The notes: generated from the sequence alone by a model not told the origin. 64,000 bases of DNA from JBAZZQ01 sp041658725 (GCA_041658725.1 JBAZZQ010000003.1:36564-100563); one strand, 5' to 3'; positions 26,746 to 35,501 are shown, numbered from the stretch's first letter. A program made the numbers and translations.

Positions 26746-28221
26746 ATGACGAATACAGACGACAGACAACACCGCTCGATCCTGCAAAGAATTGCCCATT
26801 GGGCGATGCTTGAACGAGGACTTGTTCCGGATTTTCCGCTACAGGCGCTCGCCGAGCTTGACGGAATCCACGAGTCGGCGACGCAAACTGACGAACCGAC
26901 GCGCGATCTGAGGGCCTTTCTCTGGTGCTCCATCGACAACGATGATTCGCGTGATCTGGACCAGCTTACCTTTGCTGAAGCCATGCCCAGCGGGGCCGTC
27001 AAAATCCTTGTCGCTATTGCCGACGTTGACGCGGTCGTCAAGAAGCGATCGGCGATTGACGATCATGCGCGGCAAAACACCACCTCCGTCTATACGGTGG
27101 CCGAGACGTTTCCGATGCTGCCCGAGAAACTCTCCACGGATATTACCTCTCTCAACTATGAATCAGACCGCCTGGCCATCGTCGTTGAAATGGTTTTCGC
27201 CGGCGATGGGTCACTTCAAAGTTCGGACCTCTATCAAGCGACGGTCCGTAATCGTGCAAAGCTTACCTACAACGGCGTTGCCGCCTGGCTCGATGGAAAT
27301 GGCCCGATGCCGCAAGGGATCAGCCTGGTCAAAGGCCTCGACGAGAACCTTCGGCTTCAGGACCGCGCGGCCCAGAAACTCAAAACACTTCGGCACCTGC
27401 AGGGCGCGCTTGACCTGGAAACAATCGAGGCACGTCCGATCTTTGACGGAGATGAGCTTAAGGACCTGGAAGCCGACAAAAAGAACAGGGCCAAGGACAT
27501 TATTGAGGACTTTATGATCGCCGCCAACGGAGTTACCGCACGATATCTCGCGTCGAAAAAGTTCCCGTCGCTGCGGCGAGTGGTCCGCACACCCAAACGC
27601 TGGGACCGGATTATCGAGATTGCCGCGGGGCGGGGTTCAACTTTGCCCAAAGAACCCGACGCAAAGGCACTGGAGCAGTTCCTGGTATCGGCGAAAGCCG
27701 CTGATCCTCTCCGCTTTCCCGATCTGTCGCTTAGCGTCATCAAACTCCTGGGCGCCGGTGAATACGTCGTCGAACTTCCGGGCGGCAGCGTCGGCGGGCA
27801 CTTCGGTCTGGCGGTCAAGGACTATGCTCACTCCACTGCCCCGAACCGCCGATACCCCGATCTGATTACCCAGCGGTTGCTAAAAGCCGCCGCGGCGGGA
27901 CGGCCCGTGCCCTACGAGAATGACGAATTGGAATCGCTCGCCAAGCACTGCACCGAAGCGGAAGACGCTGCGAAAAAAGTTGAACGGCAGGTCACGAAAT
28001 CCGCAGCCGCACTTCTGCTGGAAGCAAGGATCGGGGAACAATACGATGCCATCGTTACCGGCGCATCTGACAAAGGCACGTGGGTTCGTCTTTTGCATCC
28101 TCCCATTGAAGGACGGCTGGAGAGCAGTTTTGACGGAATGGACGTCGGCCATCGGCTCCGCGTCCAACTGATCCGCACGGATGTGGAGCGTGGATATATC
28201 GACTTTAAGAGAGTGGAGTAA
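26746..28221 (+). CDS. RNase II/R-family (RNB domain) exoribonuclease
   Basis: A 491-residue protein made almost wholly of an RNB catalytic domain. The acidic cluster is DNDDSRDLDQL (about 65-75) with VAIADVDAVV, and the later signature YAHSTAPNRRYPDLITQRLL lies at about 365-384. A short C-terminal S1-like segment follows (WVRLLHPPIEGRL to GYIDFKRVE). The N-terminal cold-shock domains of full-length RNase R are absent, as in other short RNB proteins. It starts 12 bases after the phosphatase gene with GAAGGGAG, so it may share its transcript. Confidence 0.87.
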   Translation: MTNTDDRQHRSILQRIAHWAMLERGLVPDFPLQALAELDGIHESATQTDEPTRDLRAFLWCSIDNDDSRDLDQLTFAEAMPSGAVKILVAIADVDAVVKKRSAIDDHARQNTTSVYTVAETFPMLPEKLSTDITSLNYESDRLAIVVEMVFAGDGSLQSSDLYQATVRNRAKLTYNGVAAWLDGNGPMPQGISLVKGLDENLRLQDRAAQKLKTLRHLQGALDLETIEARPIFDGDELKDLEADKKNRAKDIIEDFMIAANGVTARYLASKKFPSLRRVVRTPKRWDRIIEIAAGRGSTLPKEPDAKALEQFLVSAKAADPLRFPDLSLSVIKLLGAGEYVVELPGGSVGGHFGLAVKDYAHSTAPNRRYPDLITQRLLKAAAAGRPVPYENDELESLAKHCTEAEDAAKKVERQVTKSAAALLLEARIGEQYDAIVTGASDKGTWVRLLHPPIEGRLESSFDGMDVGHRLRVQLIRTDVERGYIDFKRVE

Positions 28222-28231
28222 AGAGAGGCGG

Positions 28232-28387
28232 ATGGATAAGTTGGTGTTCGCTGGTGGCATCGGATAAAATGTCTACACGACCCGCGTCATTCGAACGGAC
28301 GAAGAACGCATGATAGGGAAGACGGTTTGCAGCGTTCTCGGTCCCCAGGGTGGAAAGGAAATGTGCTATGAATACGAAGAGGACTAA
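28232..28387 (+). pseudogene. Remnant of acetate kinase C-terminus
   Basis: The frame starts MDKLVFAGGIG, meets a TAA at 28265, and continues in the same frame as TTRVIRTDEERMIGKTVCSV before a stop at 28385. LVFTGGIGE and the VRVIRTDEE...IA.TV end are hallmarks of acetate kinase; the ~40-60 residues normally between them are deleted. It is clearly non-functional and lies between RNase and cardiolipin synthase genes. Confidence 0.72.
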
Positions 28388-28405
28388 CCTCCGGGACAGA
28401 TCGCA

Positions 28406-29869
28406 ATGATGATGGCCGTTGCTAATCTGGTGCAAGACCTCTGGCAGATCGCTGCTATCGGACTTATGTTGCTTCTCTCGGTGTTGGCGACTGGGCACGC
28501 GGTTCTCATGAAGCGTGATTCTCGCTCCGCTATCGCGTGGGTGGGTTTCGTTTGGCTAGTGCCCCTGGTCGGGGCTGTCCTATACTTCATCTTGGGAGTG
28601 AATCGCATTCGCCATAAGGCCGCCCTGCTGCGAAGGAACCTTGAGCGGTACCGAGCACAAGCCTCACAACCCGAATGTCGGCCGGAAGAGTTGAAGAGTC
28701 ATCTGCCGGATCACGGAGAGAATCTGGAGATGCTGGCTCGGGTCGTTGGGGGTGTGGTAGATCGCCCCTTGCTGCCGGGCAATCGAATCGATCCGTTGGT
28801 GAACGGAGATGAAGCCTATCCGGCCATGCTGGAAGCGATCCAGCACGCATGCAAGACAGTCTCTTTGATGACCTATATCTTTGATCGGGACGAGGTCGGG
28901 ATAGCCTTTGCGCATGCGCTTGGCGAGGCTGCTCGCCGGGGCGTGGAAGTGCGAGTGCTGATTGACGCAATGGGGACTTGGTATTCCTGGCCCACCATTC
29001 TCCACACGCTGCAACGAGAGGGGGTGAAGTGTGCACGGTTTCTCCCGCCTTTTGCTTTGCGGCATATGATGTCGGTCAACATGCGCACACACCGGAAGAT
29101 ACTGGTGGCGGATGGGCGTGTAGGATTTACCGGCGGCATGAATATTCGAGTGGGACACTGTATTCAACGCCAACCGCCAAACCCGGTACAGGACATCCAT
29201 TTCCGAGTGAAGGGTCCTGTGGTGACCCAACTGCAAGAAGTGTTCACCGATGATTGGCTGTTCACGACCGGCGAAGCTTTGCGTGGCGATTCGTGGTTTC
29301 CAGAAACCGAAAGGGAGGGGCAGGTGTTAGCACGAGGCGTGACCGATGGTCCGGATGAGAATTTCGAGAAGCTTCTTTGGACGCTGTTGGGAGCGATCTC
29401 GATTGCCCGCTATTCAGTCCGGATCATGACACCCTATTTTCTGCCCGACCCTGCCGTGGTATCCGCCCTGAATCTGGCATCAATGAGGGGTGTGCAGGTT
29501 GACATTATTTTACCCTCATGGAGTAACCTGCCGTTCGTCTTGTGGGCCTCCCGGGCGATGTGGTGGAAAGTACTTCAGCATGGATGCCGGATTTGGCTAA
29601 CCCCGCCCCCATTCGATCACTCAAAACTCATGCTGGTGGATGGTTGCTGGGTGCTGCTGGGATCGGCCAACTGGGATCCGCGAAGCTTACGCCTTAACTT
29701 CGAGTTCAACCTGGAATGTTACGACACCGAACTCGCCCAGCGGCTCGATCAGTGGGTCGAGACGAAACGAAATGTCGCCCATCGTGTAACAATGGAGGAG
29801 ATAGATGGCCGCTCACTGCCCGCTCGCCTGCGTGATGGCATTGCGAGATTGCTGACGCCGTACTTGTAA
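28406..29869 (+). CDS. cls: Cardiolipin synthase (phospholipase D family)
   Basis: A 487-residue membrane enzyme joining two phosphatidylglycerol molecules, or related lipids, into cardiolipin. Two N-terminal transmembrane helices lie at about 10-32 and 40-60 (IAWVGFVWLVPLVGAVLYFI). Two HKD motifs follow: HRKILVADGRVGFTGGMN with H229 and DHSKLMLVDGCWVLLGSANWD with H405. The length fits bacterial Cls. Three consecutive ATG codons open the frame, so the start may lie at 28406, 28409 or 28415-type positions; no strong ribosome site is visible. It adjoins stress-response genes. Confidence 0.9.
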   Translation: MMMAVANLVQDLWQIAAIGLMLLLSVLATGHAVLMKRDSRSAIAWVGFVWLVPLVGAVLYFILGVNRIRHKAALLRRNLERYRAQASQPECRPEELKSHLPDHGENLEMLARVVGGVVDRPLLPGNRIDPLVNGDEAYPAMLEAIQHACKTVSLMTYIFDRDEVGIAFAHALGEAARRGVEVRVLIDAMGTWYSWPTILHTLQREGVKCARFLPPFALRHMMSVNMRTHRKILVADGRVGFTGGMNIRVGHCIQRQPPNPVQDIHFRVKGPVVTQLQEVFTDDWLFTTGEALRGDSWFPETEREGQVLARGVTDGPDENFEKLLWTLLGAISIARYSVRIMTPYFLPDPAVVSALNLASMRGVQVDIILPSWSNLPFVLWASRAMWWKVLQHGCRIWLTPPPFDHSKLMLVDGCWVLLGSANWDPRSLRLNFEFNLECYDTELAQRLDQWVETKRNVAHRVTMEEIDGRSLPARLRDGIARLLTPYL

Positions 29870-29880
29870 TAGGGGACTTA

Positions 29881-30041
29881 TACGGAACATGATTAATTAA
29901 TGCGCTCAGCGAATATACATATGCCAACAATCGAGTTTGTCATGTTGAGCGAAGCGAAACATCTGGCCTTAAAATTCAATCAACGCCAGATACTTCGTTG
30001 CGCACAAAATGGCCGAGCGCATTAACTAAACATGTTACGTA
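29881..30041. mobile_element. MITE-like element with 27-bp terminal inverted repeats
   Basis: The ends 29881-29907 and 30015-30041 are inverted copies matching at 24 of 27 bases, including a perfect 11-base inner part TTAATGCGCTC. The trinucleotide TTA lies directly outside both ends (29878-29880 and 30042-30044), as a possible target duplication. Inside is a further imperfect palindrome (29939-30012) resembling GTCATGTTGAGCGAAGCGAA. There is no coding capacity in 161 bp. Confidence 0.7.
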
Positions 30042-30414
30042 TTATCCTCCAGATAGGAAAGGTTAGGTATCAGGGAATCGGCCCACTTGAGTTCAAACAG
30101 AATTGCACCGGCTGCGTGCTGCTGATTGCGGTTGCCGGCGGAATGTTCTTGCCGTGGCGGAATTTTAAAAATATAACGGTTCAAAAATGATCTTTGTGAC
30201 GGAGAGTATCACTTATGTTTTCTTCCTTGGCTGCAGCCGGTTCTTTTTTAAAGGTTCCCAAAAATCACGTTGGGTATTTCGGGGCATGTTTGGGCATGTA
30301 GAAGATCGCGATCAAATTCAACTCTGTAGTGGATTTTTCAATACATCTCGTATATTTTTAAAATAGCTGGTGTTTTTCCAGCTAGGAGCGTGGGTTTGGA
30401 ATTCAGGGGAAGAC
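30042..30414. other. Gene-free stretch before tspO
   Basis: A 373-base AT-richer stretch. No convincing reading frame, RNA gene or repeat was found. It probably holds the promoter of the tspO-photolyase pair, but no clean -35/-10 pair could be assigned. Confidence 0.4.
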
Positions 30415-30903
30415 ATGAAAAGATTGGTGCTTGTCAAACTCGTGGTCAGCATTATCGGGTGTCAACTCGCTGGTTACTTGGGTTCACTTGTCACTCGACC
30501 AGCCATCTCGACTTGGTATGCCTCACTGAAGAAACCTTCTTATGGTCCTCCGGATTCAGTATTCGGACCGGTTTGGATCTCGCTGTACTTACTAATGGGA
30601 ATCGCGGTCTTTCTGGTCTGGCGCCAAACGTTAGCCCGTTCAGGAGTAAAGGCGGCCCTTTTATTTTTCGTGATCCAGTTGATTCTAAATGCCATCTGGC
30701 CGTTCCTGTTTTTTGGCTTACGATCCCCCTTGCTAGGTTTGGCCGATATTCTTCTTCTGTGGCTCGCTATTGTACTTACGATCATTTTATTTTACCGGGT
30801 TGCGACACCCGCCGCACTCTTACTGATTCCTTATATCCTCTGGGTCAGTTTCGCCGCCGTCCTGAATTTCGGAATCTGGCGTCTTAATCCGGGATCGTTA
30901 TGA
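30415..30903 (+). CDS. tspO: TspO/MBR family tryptophan-rich sensory protein
   Basis: A 162-residue membrane protein with five predicted helices. The family motif is WYASLKKPSYGPPDSVFGPVW at about residues 32-52 (first part as seen), followed by LYLLMGIAVFLVW. C-terminal residues include WVSFAAVLNFGIWRLNP. TspO binds tetrapyrroles and affects light or stress responses in bacteria. The ATG at 30415 is preceded by AGGGGAAG; an earlier GTG at 30370 is less likely. It overlaps the photolyase start by 4 bases (ATGA), which fits a shared response to light. Confidence 0.9.
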   Translation: MKRLVLVKLVVSIIGCQLAGYLGSLVTRPAISTWYASLKKPSYGPPDSVFGPVWISLYLLMGIAVFLVWRQTLARSGVKAALLFFVIQLILNAIWPFLFFGLRSPLLGLADILLLWLAIVLTIILFYRVATPAALLLIPYILWVSFAAVLNFGIWRLNPGSL

Positions 30904-32237
30904 TCAATGCCAAAAGAATCATGATTGTCAAACAAAGTGAGAGAATTTCCGGACCGATTGTTTACTGGATGAGTCGGGATCAGCGAACCCAGGACAATTG
31001 GGCCCTTCTGCATTCTCAATCTTTGGCATTGGAGAGGAACGCATCCCTGGCGGTGGTGTTCTGCCTGGTTCCCGCCTTCCTGAACGCCTCGTTTCGTTCA
31101 TATAGTTTTATGATCAAGGGTCTTGGGGAAGTCGAAAGAAAACTGGCTAAAAAAGGCATCCCTTTTTTTCTGATAACAGGTCTGCCGGAGAAAGTCCTTC
31201 CGCTGTGGATCAGGAGAATTCGAGCATCCCTTTTGGTCACTGATTTTGATCCCCTGCGGATCAAGCGTGAATGGCAAAAATCTGTCGCGGACCAAATCGA
31301 TATTCCCCTGCATGTGATTGACGCTCACAATATCGTTCCCAGCTGGACAGCCTCATCCAAGCAGGAATACGCTGCCTACACGATCCGCCCGAAAATCCAT
31401 CGGGCACTGCCTGAATTTCTGGAGGATTTTCCGAGACTAAAGAAACATCCTTTCCCCTGGCCGGAGAAGGTGTCCGCTGTTCCGTGGGAAGAATCTGTAA
31501 AATGGCTGAAAGTGGACCGAAAGGTCGAGGAGGTCGCATGGCTGACGCCGGGTGAAAAAGCTGCCCATCGAAAGCTTAAATTCTTCCTGGAAAACAAGCT
31601 TTCTGCCTATGACCAGGAGCGGAACTACCCTGTGAAAGATGGTCAATCCAACCTGTCCCCCTATCTGCACTTTGGGCAGATTTCCGCCCAGCGGGTGGCC
31701 TGGGAGGTGGTTCGTTCGGCGGTCCCCGTTGCCGCGAAGGAAACCTTTCTTGAGGAATTGATCGTTCGCCGGGAACTCGCGGATAATTTTTGCTTTTACA
31801 ATCCTGATTACGACCGGTTCGACGGGTTTCCCACATGGGCCCAAGCTACCTTGAATGCCCATCGGCGGGACCGGCGCCCTTACCTGTATTCGTTGGAGCA
31901 ACTCGAACAGGCCAGGACCCATGATGATCTCTGGAACGCCGCGCAGATACAAATGATGCGGACGGGTAAGATGCACGGCTTTATGCGGATGTACTGGGCA
32001 AAGAAAATTATGGAATGGACGGCCTTGCCCCACGAAGCTCTTCGCATCGCCATTTATCTAAATGACAAATACGAACTCGACGGCCGAGATCCGAATGGGT
32101 ATACGGGGATCGCGTGGTCGATTGGCGGGGTACACGACCGGGCCTGGCCCGAACGGTCCATTTTCGGCAAAATTCGATATATGAGCTATAATGGGTGTAA
32201 ATCGAAATTCGACATCAAGTTCTATATTACCCAATAA
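30900..32237 (+). CDS. phr: Class II CPD photolyase
   Basis: A 445-residue light-driven DNA repair enzyme that reverses cyclobutane pyrimidine dimers using FAD. The N-terminal motif VYWMSRDQRTQDNWALL and the C-terminal block with MHGFMRMYWAKKIMEW, LNDKYELDGRDPNGYTGIAW and FGKIRYMSYNGCKSKFD are typical of class II. It is translationally coupled to tspO by an ATGA overlap. The stop codon lies 2 bases before an IS1380 fragment, so the last few residues may come from that junction; the rest appears intact. Confidence 0.93.
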   Translation: MINAKRIMIVKQSERISGPIVYWMSRDQRTQDNWALLHSQSLALERNASLAVVFCLVPAFLNASFRSYSFMIKGLGEVERKLAKKGIPFFLITGLPEKVLPLWIRRIRASLLVTDFDPLRIKREWQKSVADQIDIPLHVIDAHNIVPSWTASSKQEYAAYTIRPKIHRALPEFLEDFPRLKKHPFPWPEKVSAVPWEESVKWLKVDRKVEEVAWLTPGEKAAHRKLKFFLENKLSAYDQERNYPVKDGQSNLSPYLHFGQISAQRVAWEVVRSAVPVAAKETFLEELIVRRELADNFCFYNPDYDRFDGFPTWAQATLNAHRRDRRPYLYSLEQLEQARTHDDLWNAAQIQMMRTGKMHGFMRMYWAKKIMEWTALPHEALRIAIYLNDKYELDGRDPNGYTGIAWSIGGVHDRAWPERSIFGKIRYMSYNGCKSKFDIKFYITQ

Positions 32238-32239
32238 AC

Positions 32240-32692
32240 CGTCTGAAGGAACAACTGGACCTGTTCGCCGGCCGAACCAGCAGCCATTACTTCCTCAACA
32301 ACCAGTTCCGTCTCCTGCTGGCCGGAGCAGCCTATATCCTCACCGAAACTCTCCACCGCGTCGGCCTCAAAGGAACGATCCTTGAAAACGCCCAGGCCGG
32401 CACGATCCGAACGAAACTCCTGAAGATCGGCGCTCTGGTCAAATCCAGCGTCAGGCGCGTGGTCTTCCACCTGGCCGGCGGATTTCCGCTTCAAAGCCTC
32501 TTTCGTCAAATCGTTGCCCGCCTGACCCTGCCGGCGCCCGTCTTTTCCTCGGGATAACCCCGCCACAATCCGGTTTCCGTTTGGTGGTAAGGGGGTGGTG
32601 TGCCCGGGCAGACCGGTTTAGACCCGATCTTCGTAAAATTCTCCGTCAGTTCCGCCCGCCGATGCTATTCCGAGAACGTATGAAAAATGCGG
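32240..32692 (+). mobile_element. IS1380-family element remnant (transposase C-terminus and right end)
   Basis: From 32240 to a TAA at 32555 one frame reads LKEQLDLFAGRTSSHYFLNN, then QFRLLLAGAAYILTETLHR, IRTKLLKIGALVKSSVRRVV and FRQIVARL, the final ~100 residues of an IS1380-type transposase. The first ~350 residues and the left end are lost. The non-coding tail to about 32692 is the likely right end of the element. It cannot move by itself. Confidence 0.8.
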
Positions 32693-32752
32693 GTTAAGAA
32701 AACAGCCGCCAAACCGAAAGCAGCCAAGAAGGCCTGCAAGACCTGCAAGTAA
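32693..32752 (+). pseudogene. Lysine/alanine-rich C-terminal tail of an interrupted gene
   Basis: After the IS1380 end, one frame reads VKKTAAKPKAAKKACKTCK and stops at 32750. Such tails end histone H1-like or other basic DNA-binding proteins. No start is present; the 5' part was probably removed with the IS insertion. A strong terminator follows 28 bases later, as expected after a real gene. Confidence 0.4.
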
Positions 32753-32779
32753 CCCGGCAATGGATTAGCCAAGTTGTAG

Positions 32780-32823
32780 AAAAGAGGGAAGGCGCCCCGC
32801 CACGGCGGTGCCTTTCCTCTTTT
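32780..32823. terminator. Strong bidirectional Rho-independent terminator
   Basis: Arms AAAAGAGG...GGC and GCC...CCTCTTTT form a stem of about 17 pairs with a CCGCCACGGC top, ending in a T tract on the plus strand and an A tract at the 5' side. It lies between the remnant above and the end of the minus-strand DUF362 gene, so it can serve both. Confidence 0.82.
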
Positions 32824-32834
32824 CGTTTTGTTGT

Positions 32835-33626
32835 CTATCCTTCCACTACCTCGATATTGTCCATATCCCCCAGCACCCCGTTGGCCAGTGTCAGATATTC
32901 AATCTTTCGGGGATCATGGCCCAGCAGCGCACTTCCTACCGCATCTACCGCCACGGGATCGAAACTCCCGAGGATCAATCCCAAGTTCTTTGCCGCACCC
33001 GAAAGGTGCATCCCGGTCAGGGCCACCACCGCATCCACCAGGCAAAGGTCAGGCCGCTTGTACCAGCAGACATCCACCACTGATTTGTGGGTCGATGGCG
33101 AATGTAGCTTCGATTTGTTCCAGGAGCCCTGGTAGTACGGGGTCGGTGCAAGGCCGAACATGTTTTTCATAGCGATGGTTGTTTGAGTAAAGCTGTGGTC
33201 CTTGAGGACCGGAACGGAAATAAGGAATGCCTCACGGGCAATCTCCGGCAGATAGAATTCCTTGAGCTGCAAGCTATCCTGCCGTTGGAGTTTGATTGCC
33301 GGTTCTTCATTAAAGTCAATCAGCCGTAACCCGTGCCTTCGGGCCAGATCGGTATAACCATTGGCGGCAAAGGTGTCTTTCGTTTTCCCGCTCCCGCTGC
33401 CTTCGCCGATTGCAATCTCGGCCCGACTGTGCGCCCGGCAATAGTGATAAATCGCCTCAACCGCCGCCACCGGGGTGGTCACTGGCGGAGGAGAGCCGTT
33501 GGTCAAATTGGGCTTGAGGATGATCAGGCCCTGACCGGGCAATCTCGCGCTCGCCCCGATTAAATCCAGTGCCTTTGACACCGCCGTTGAGTAATCGTCA
33601 AACTTGACTTTGGCCACGGTACTCAT
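32835..33626 (-). CDS. DUF362-domain protein
   Basis: A 263-residue protein starting at ATG 33626. It has LIILKPNLTNGSPPPVTTPV, EIAIGEGSGSGKT and VPVLKDHSFTQTTIAMKNM, typical of DUF362 proteins, and ends LTLANGVLGDMDNIEVVEG. Some DUF362 proteins carry ferredoxin cysteine clusters; this one does not. The biochemical role is unknown. The start overlaps the stop of the DUF123 gene by ATGA, showing coupled translation. Confidence 0.85.
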   Translation of the reverse strand: MSTVAKVKFDDYSTAVSKALDLIGASARLPGQGLIILKPNLTNGSPPPVTTPVAAVEAIYHYCRAHSRAEIAIGEGSGSGKTKDTFAANGYTDLARRHGLRLIDFNEEPAIKLQRQDSLQLKEFYLPEIAREAFLISVPVLKDHSFTQTTIAMKNMFGLAPTPYYQGSWNKSKLHSPSTHKSVVDVCWYKRPDLCLVDAVVALTGMHLSGAAKNLGLILGSFDPVAVDAVGSALLGHDPRKIEYLTLANGVLGDMDNIEVVEG

Positions 33627-33985
33627 ATCGGAAAGTCTCTCGTATAAAAAAGATGGCTGCCACAATGACAATCCGAGGCCCCGAATCCGGGTACCGGGGT
33701 GAATCTTTGGACCACTTCTCTGGCCAGCCGGCATTCCCGGTTCTTGGATCCGGACATCGTAATTGCCCCGACCATTCTTGCCCGGACGGAAAGATAATCA
33801 ATGTGCCATCTCAGGGGTTTCTTCTTTCGGCCGTGTCGTTCAATCCGGGCAGTGAGATTCCGTTGGGCACTTCCCACGTACCCGTAGAATCCCTGCGGAA
33901 AATCCATCCGTCCCCGTGCCCCCACCCTGATGGATTGAGATTTGGGCAAATAAAAGACCGCAATGTAAACCCCGCTATCGATCAT
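33623..33985 (-). CDS. DUF123-domain (GIY-YIG-like) protein
   Basis: A 120-residue protein with GVYIAVFYLPKSQSIRVG, the core FPQGFYGYVGSAQRNLTARI, LRWHIDYLS and the cysteine/histidine end GFGASDCHCGSHLFY. DUF123 is related to GIY-YIG nucleases and is sometimes fused to endonuclease III, suggesting a role in DNA processing; the activity here is not shown. It is the first gene of a two-gene minus-strand operon with DUF362. Confidence 0.85.
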   Translation of the reverse strand: MIDSGVYIAVFYLPKSQSIRVGARGRMDFPQGFYGYVGSAQRNLTARIERHGRKKKPLRWHIDYLSVRARMVGAITMSGSKNRECRLAREVVQRFTPVPGFGASDCHCGSHLFYTRDFPI

Positions 33986-34031
33986 TTTCCTTAACCAGTT
34001 ACCAGACTCATCAGTTCCTCAATATAGCGGT

Positions 34032-34784
34032 CTACCTCGGATATACGTTTGCCACTTCAATGATCCGCCATTTGCCATGGACGCGCCCCAGTGAACAACT
34101 GATCTCCCATCCCTGCTTGATCAATTTAGTTGCCGCCGTTGGTACCGAAATGGGCCCGTAGGATGGTTTTTTTCCGCTCATGAATGATTCCAGCCACAGC
34201 TTTCCAGACTCAATTTTTTCCACCGTGAAGTGGTCGAATTCCAGATAATCCTCGTCGGCAAATTTGTTTGGGTCGAAAGCAAAGTCGCCGACGGCATTAT
34301 GAAGAATTTGGGCGGCCCGTTCGGCCTTCGGCAAGTCGCGAGCAGCTACAGCCCCTTCATCGGCACCTTTCTGGGATTCCTCCTCGGAGATATATCCCTT
34401 CGCGGCGAGCCACTTCGACAGCTTTTTTGTGGCCGTGCCCGCCGCTCGTTTCAGGTCCGCCCCGGCCATCACCTTGCGGATCATGAAATACCCAAGAAAC
34501 ATGCCCAGGTTTTCCACGATCTTGTCGGGACCGTAAAGCTGGCAGAACTCCCGGTGCTCCCCGCCCTTGGCGTTGTAGTATTTGTCAAAAAAGGCCGATT
34601 CGGCCTTGGACAGGCTCTCGTAGCCATATCCATTCAAATGATTCCGAAGCAGATTAATCACACTCTTGTACTGCGACAGCGTCTTGGACTTCAATCGCTC
34701 ACGCTGTTCGGCAAGGAACTCGTCAAAGACCTGATCAATGGTCGGGTTGGCAATCTGCGGCATCCGAATTATTCTCTCGGCCAT
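34032..34784 (-). CDS. Uncharacterised protein with integrase-like N-terminal helical domain
   Basis: A 250-residue cytosolic protein. Residues 15-55 (FDEFLAEQRERLKSKTLSQY and following) resemble the core-binding (SAM-like) domain of tyrosine recombinases, but no catalytic domain follows. A second helical part ends KLSKWLAAKGYISEEE, and the C-terminal ~60 residues are beta-rich (WEISCSLGRVHGKWRIIEVA). The ATG has GAGGACA upstream. It is 24 bases after the pRiA4b ORF-3-like gene, so the two are co-transcribed. I do not recognise a function. Confidence 0.65.
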   Translation of the reverse strand: MAERIIRMPQIANPTIDQVFDEFLAEQRERLKSKTLSQYKSVINLLRNHLNGYGYESLSKAESAFFDKYYNAKGGEHREFCQLYGPDKIVENLGMFLGYFMIRKVMAGADLKRAAGTATKKLSKWLAAKGYISEEESQKGADEGAVAARDLPKAERAAQILHNAVGDFAFDPNKFADEDYLEFDHFTVEKIESGKLWLESFMSGKKPSYGPISVPTAATKLIKQGWEISCSLGRVHGKWRIIEVANVYPR

Positions 34785-34808
34785 AGTGTGTCCTCGTCTT
34801 TCAGAAAA

Positions 34809-35333
34809 TTACTGCTCGTTATCCGAATCGGCGTATTGCGGCGGGCTCTTGCCGACGCGCTTGGTCACTTTCGGGTACGTTCCGAGCGGAGCCTGGTCCG
34901 CGATTGCCACGACGTTGATCTGATGCCACCAGTCGTCCCCGAAATCGAACCAGTAACCAAAGGCCTCGTCAACCTTCAGTCCCAGCGAGCCAATGGCAGT
35001 CCTGGTCACATCACCAGCAGATTTACGGGTTCCCTGTCCAGTATTCTCGGACGCACCACAGTTCGTATACCGACGGGCTTTCGGATCCATCGGGCCCTTG
35101 CCGCCGATCTGGAACTCATACATGTGCTCATCTTCACGCTCGAAGGCGCCGAAAATGGCATAGTGCAGGTCTTCGAGCGTCTGGTCGCCGCGAATCTGGA
35201 TGGTCCGGGAGATGACTTTGTTCTTCTTGGCGAACTTCTCCGTCATTGGCCCGCTGATGATGGATACGTCCAGCGTGAAAAGCCGATCATCCTTCATCAC
35301 CCAACCACCGGCTCGACTGCGTTGTTTGGCCAC
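34809..35333 (-). CDS. Plasmid pRiA4b ORF-3-like protein
   Basis: A 174-residue protein starting at GTG with an AAGGAG site. The motifs RTIQIRGDQTLEDLHYAIFG, MYEFQIGG and the acidic FGYWFDFGDDWWHQI are the hallmark of the pRiA4b ORF-3/TnpR-like family. The family is widespread on plasmids and mobile regions but has no proven activity. It heads the two-gene cassette between the DUF pair and the integrase remnant. Confidence 0.82.
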   Translation of the reverse strand: MAKQRSRAGGWVMKDDRLFTLDVSIISGPMTEKFAKKNKVISRTIQIRGDQTLEDLHYAIFGAFEREDEHMYEFQIGGKGPMDPKARRYTNCGASENTGQGTRKSAGDVTRTAIGSLGLKVDEAFGYWFDFGDDWWHQINVVAIADQAPLGTYPKVTKRVGKSPPQYADSDNEQ

Positions 35334-35453
35334 GTTTTTGCTCCTTCCGCCGTACCCGCGTCAAAGTTCTTGTCATAGAATAATCCGACTGGCTGAGAAT
35401 GTCCACGTTTCGTTGCCAAATCTGTTCATTCTCTTGACACAACACCACTAACA

Positions 35454-35496
35454 TCGGTAACCGTTCAGACCATCAATGGGCCTGAACGGTTACCGA
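35454..35496. repeat. 43-bp palindrome with perfect 15-bp arms
   Basis: TCGGTAACCGTTCAG (35454-35468) and its exact inverse (35482-35496) flank a 13-base centre. The arms are the same family as the outer arms at 48-66 and 162-180. It lies directly before the integrase remnant. Confidence 0.75.
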
Positions 35497-35501
35497 AATT
35501 C

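Noticed and set aside
34230..35378. 382-codon plus-strand frame opposite the accessory cassette
   Set aside because: The minus strand carries two good genes with ribosome sites, one with a clear pRiA4b ORF-3 signature.
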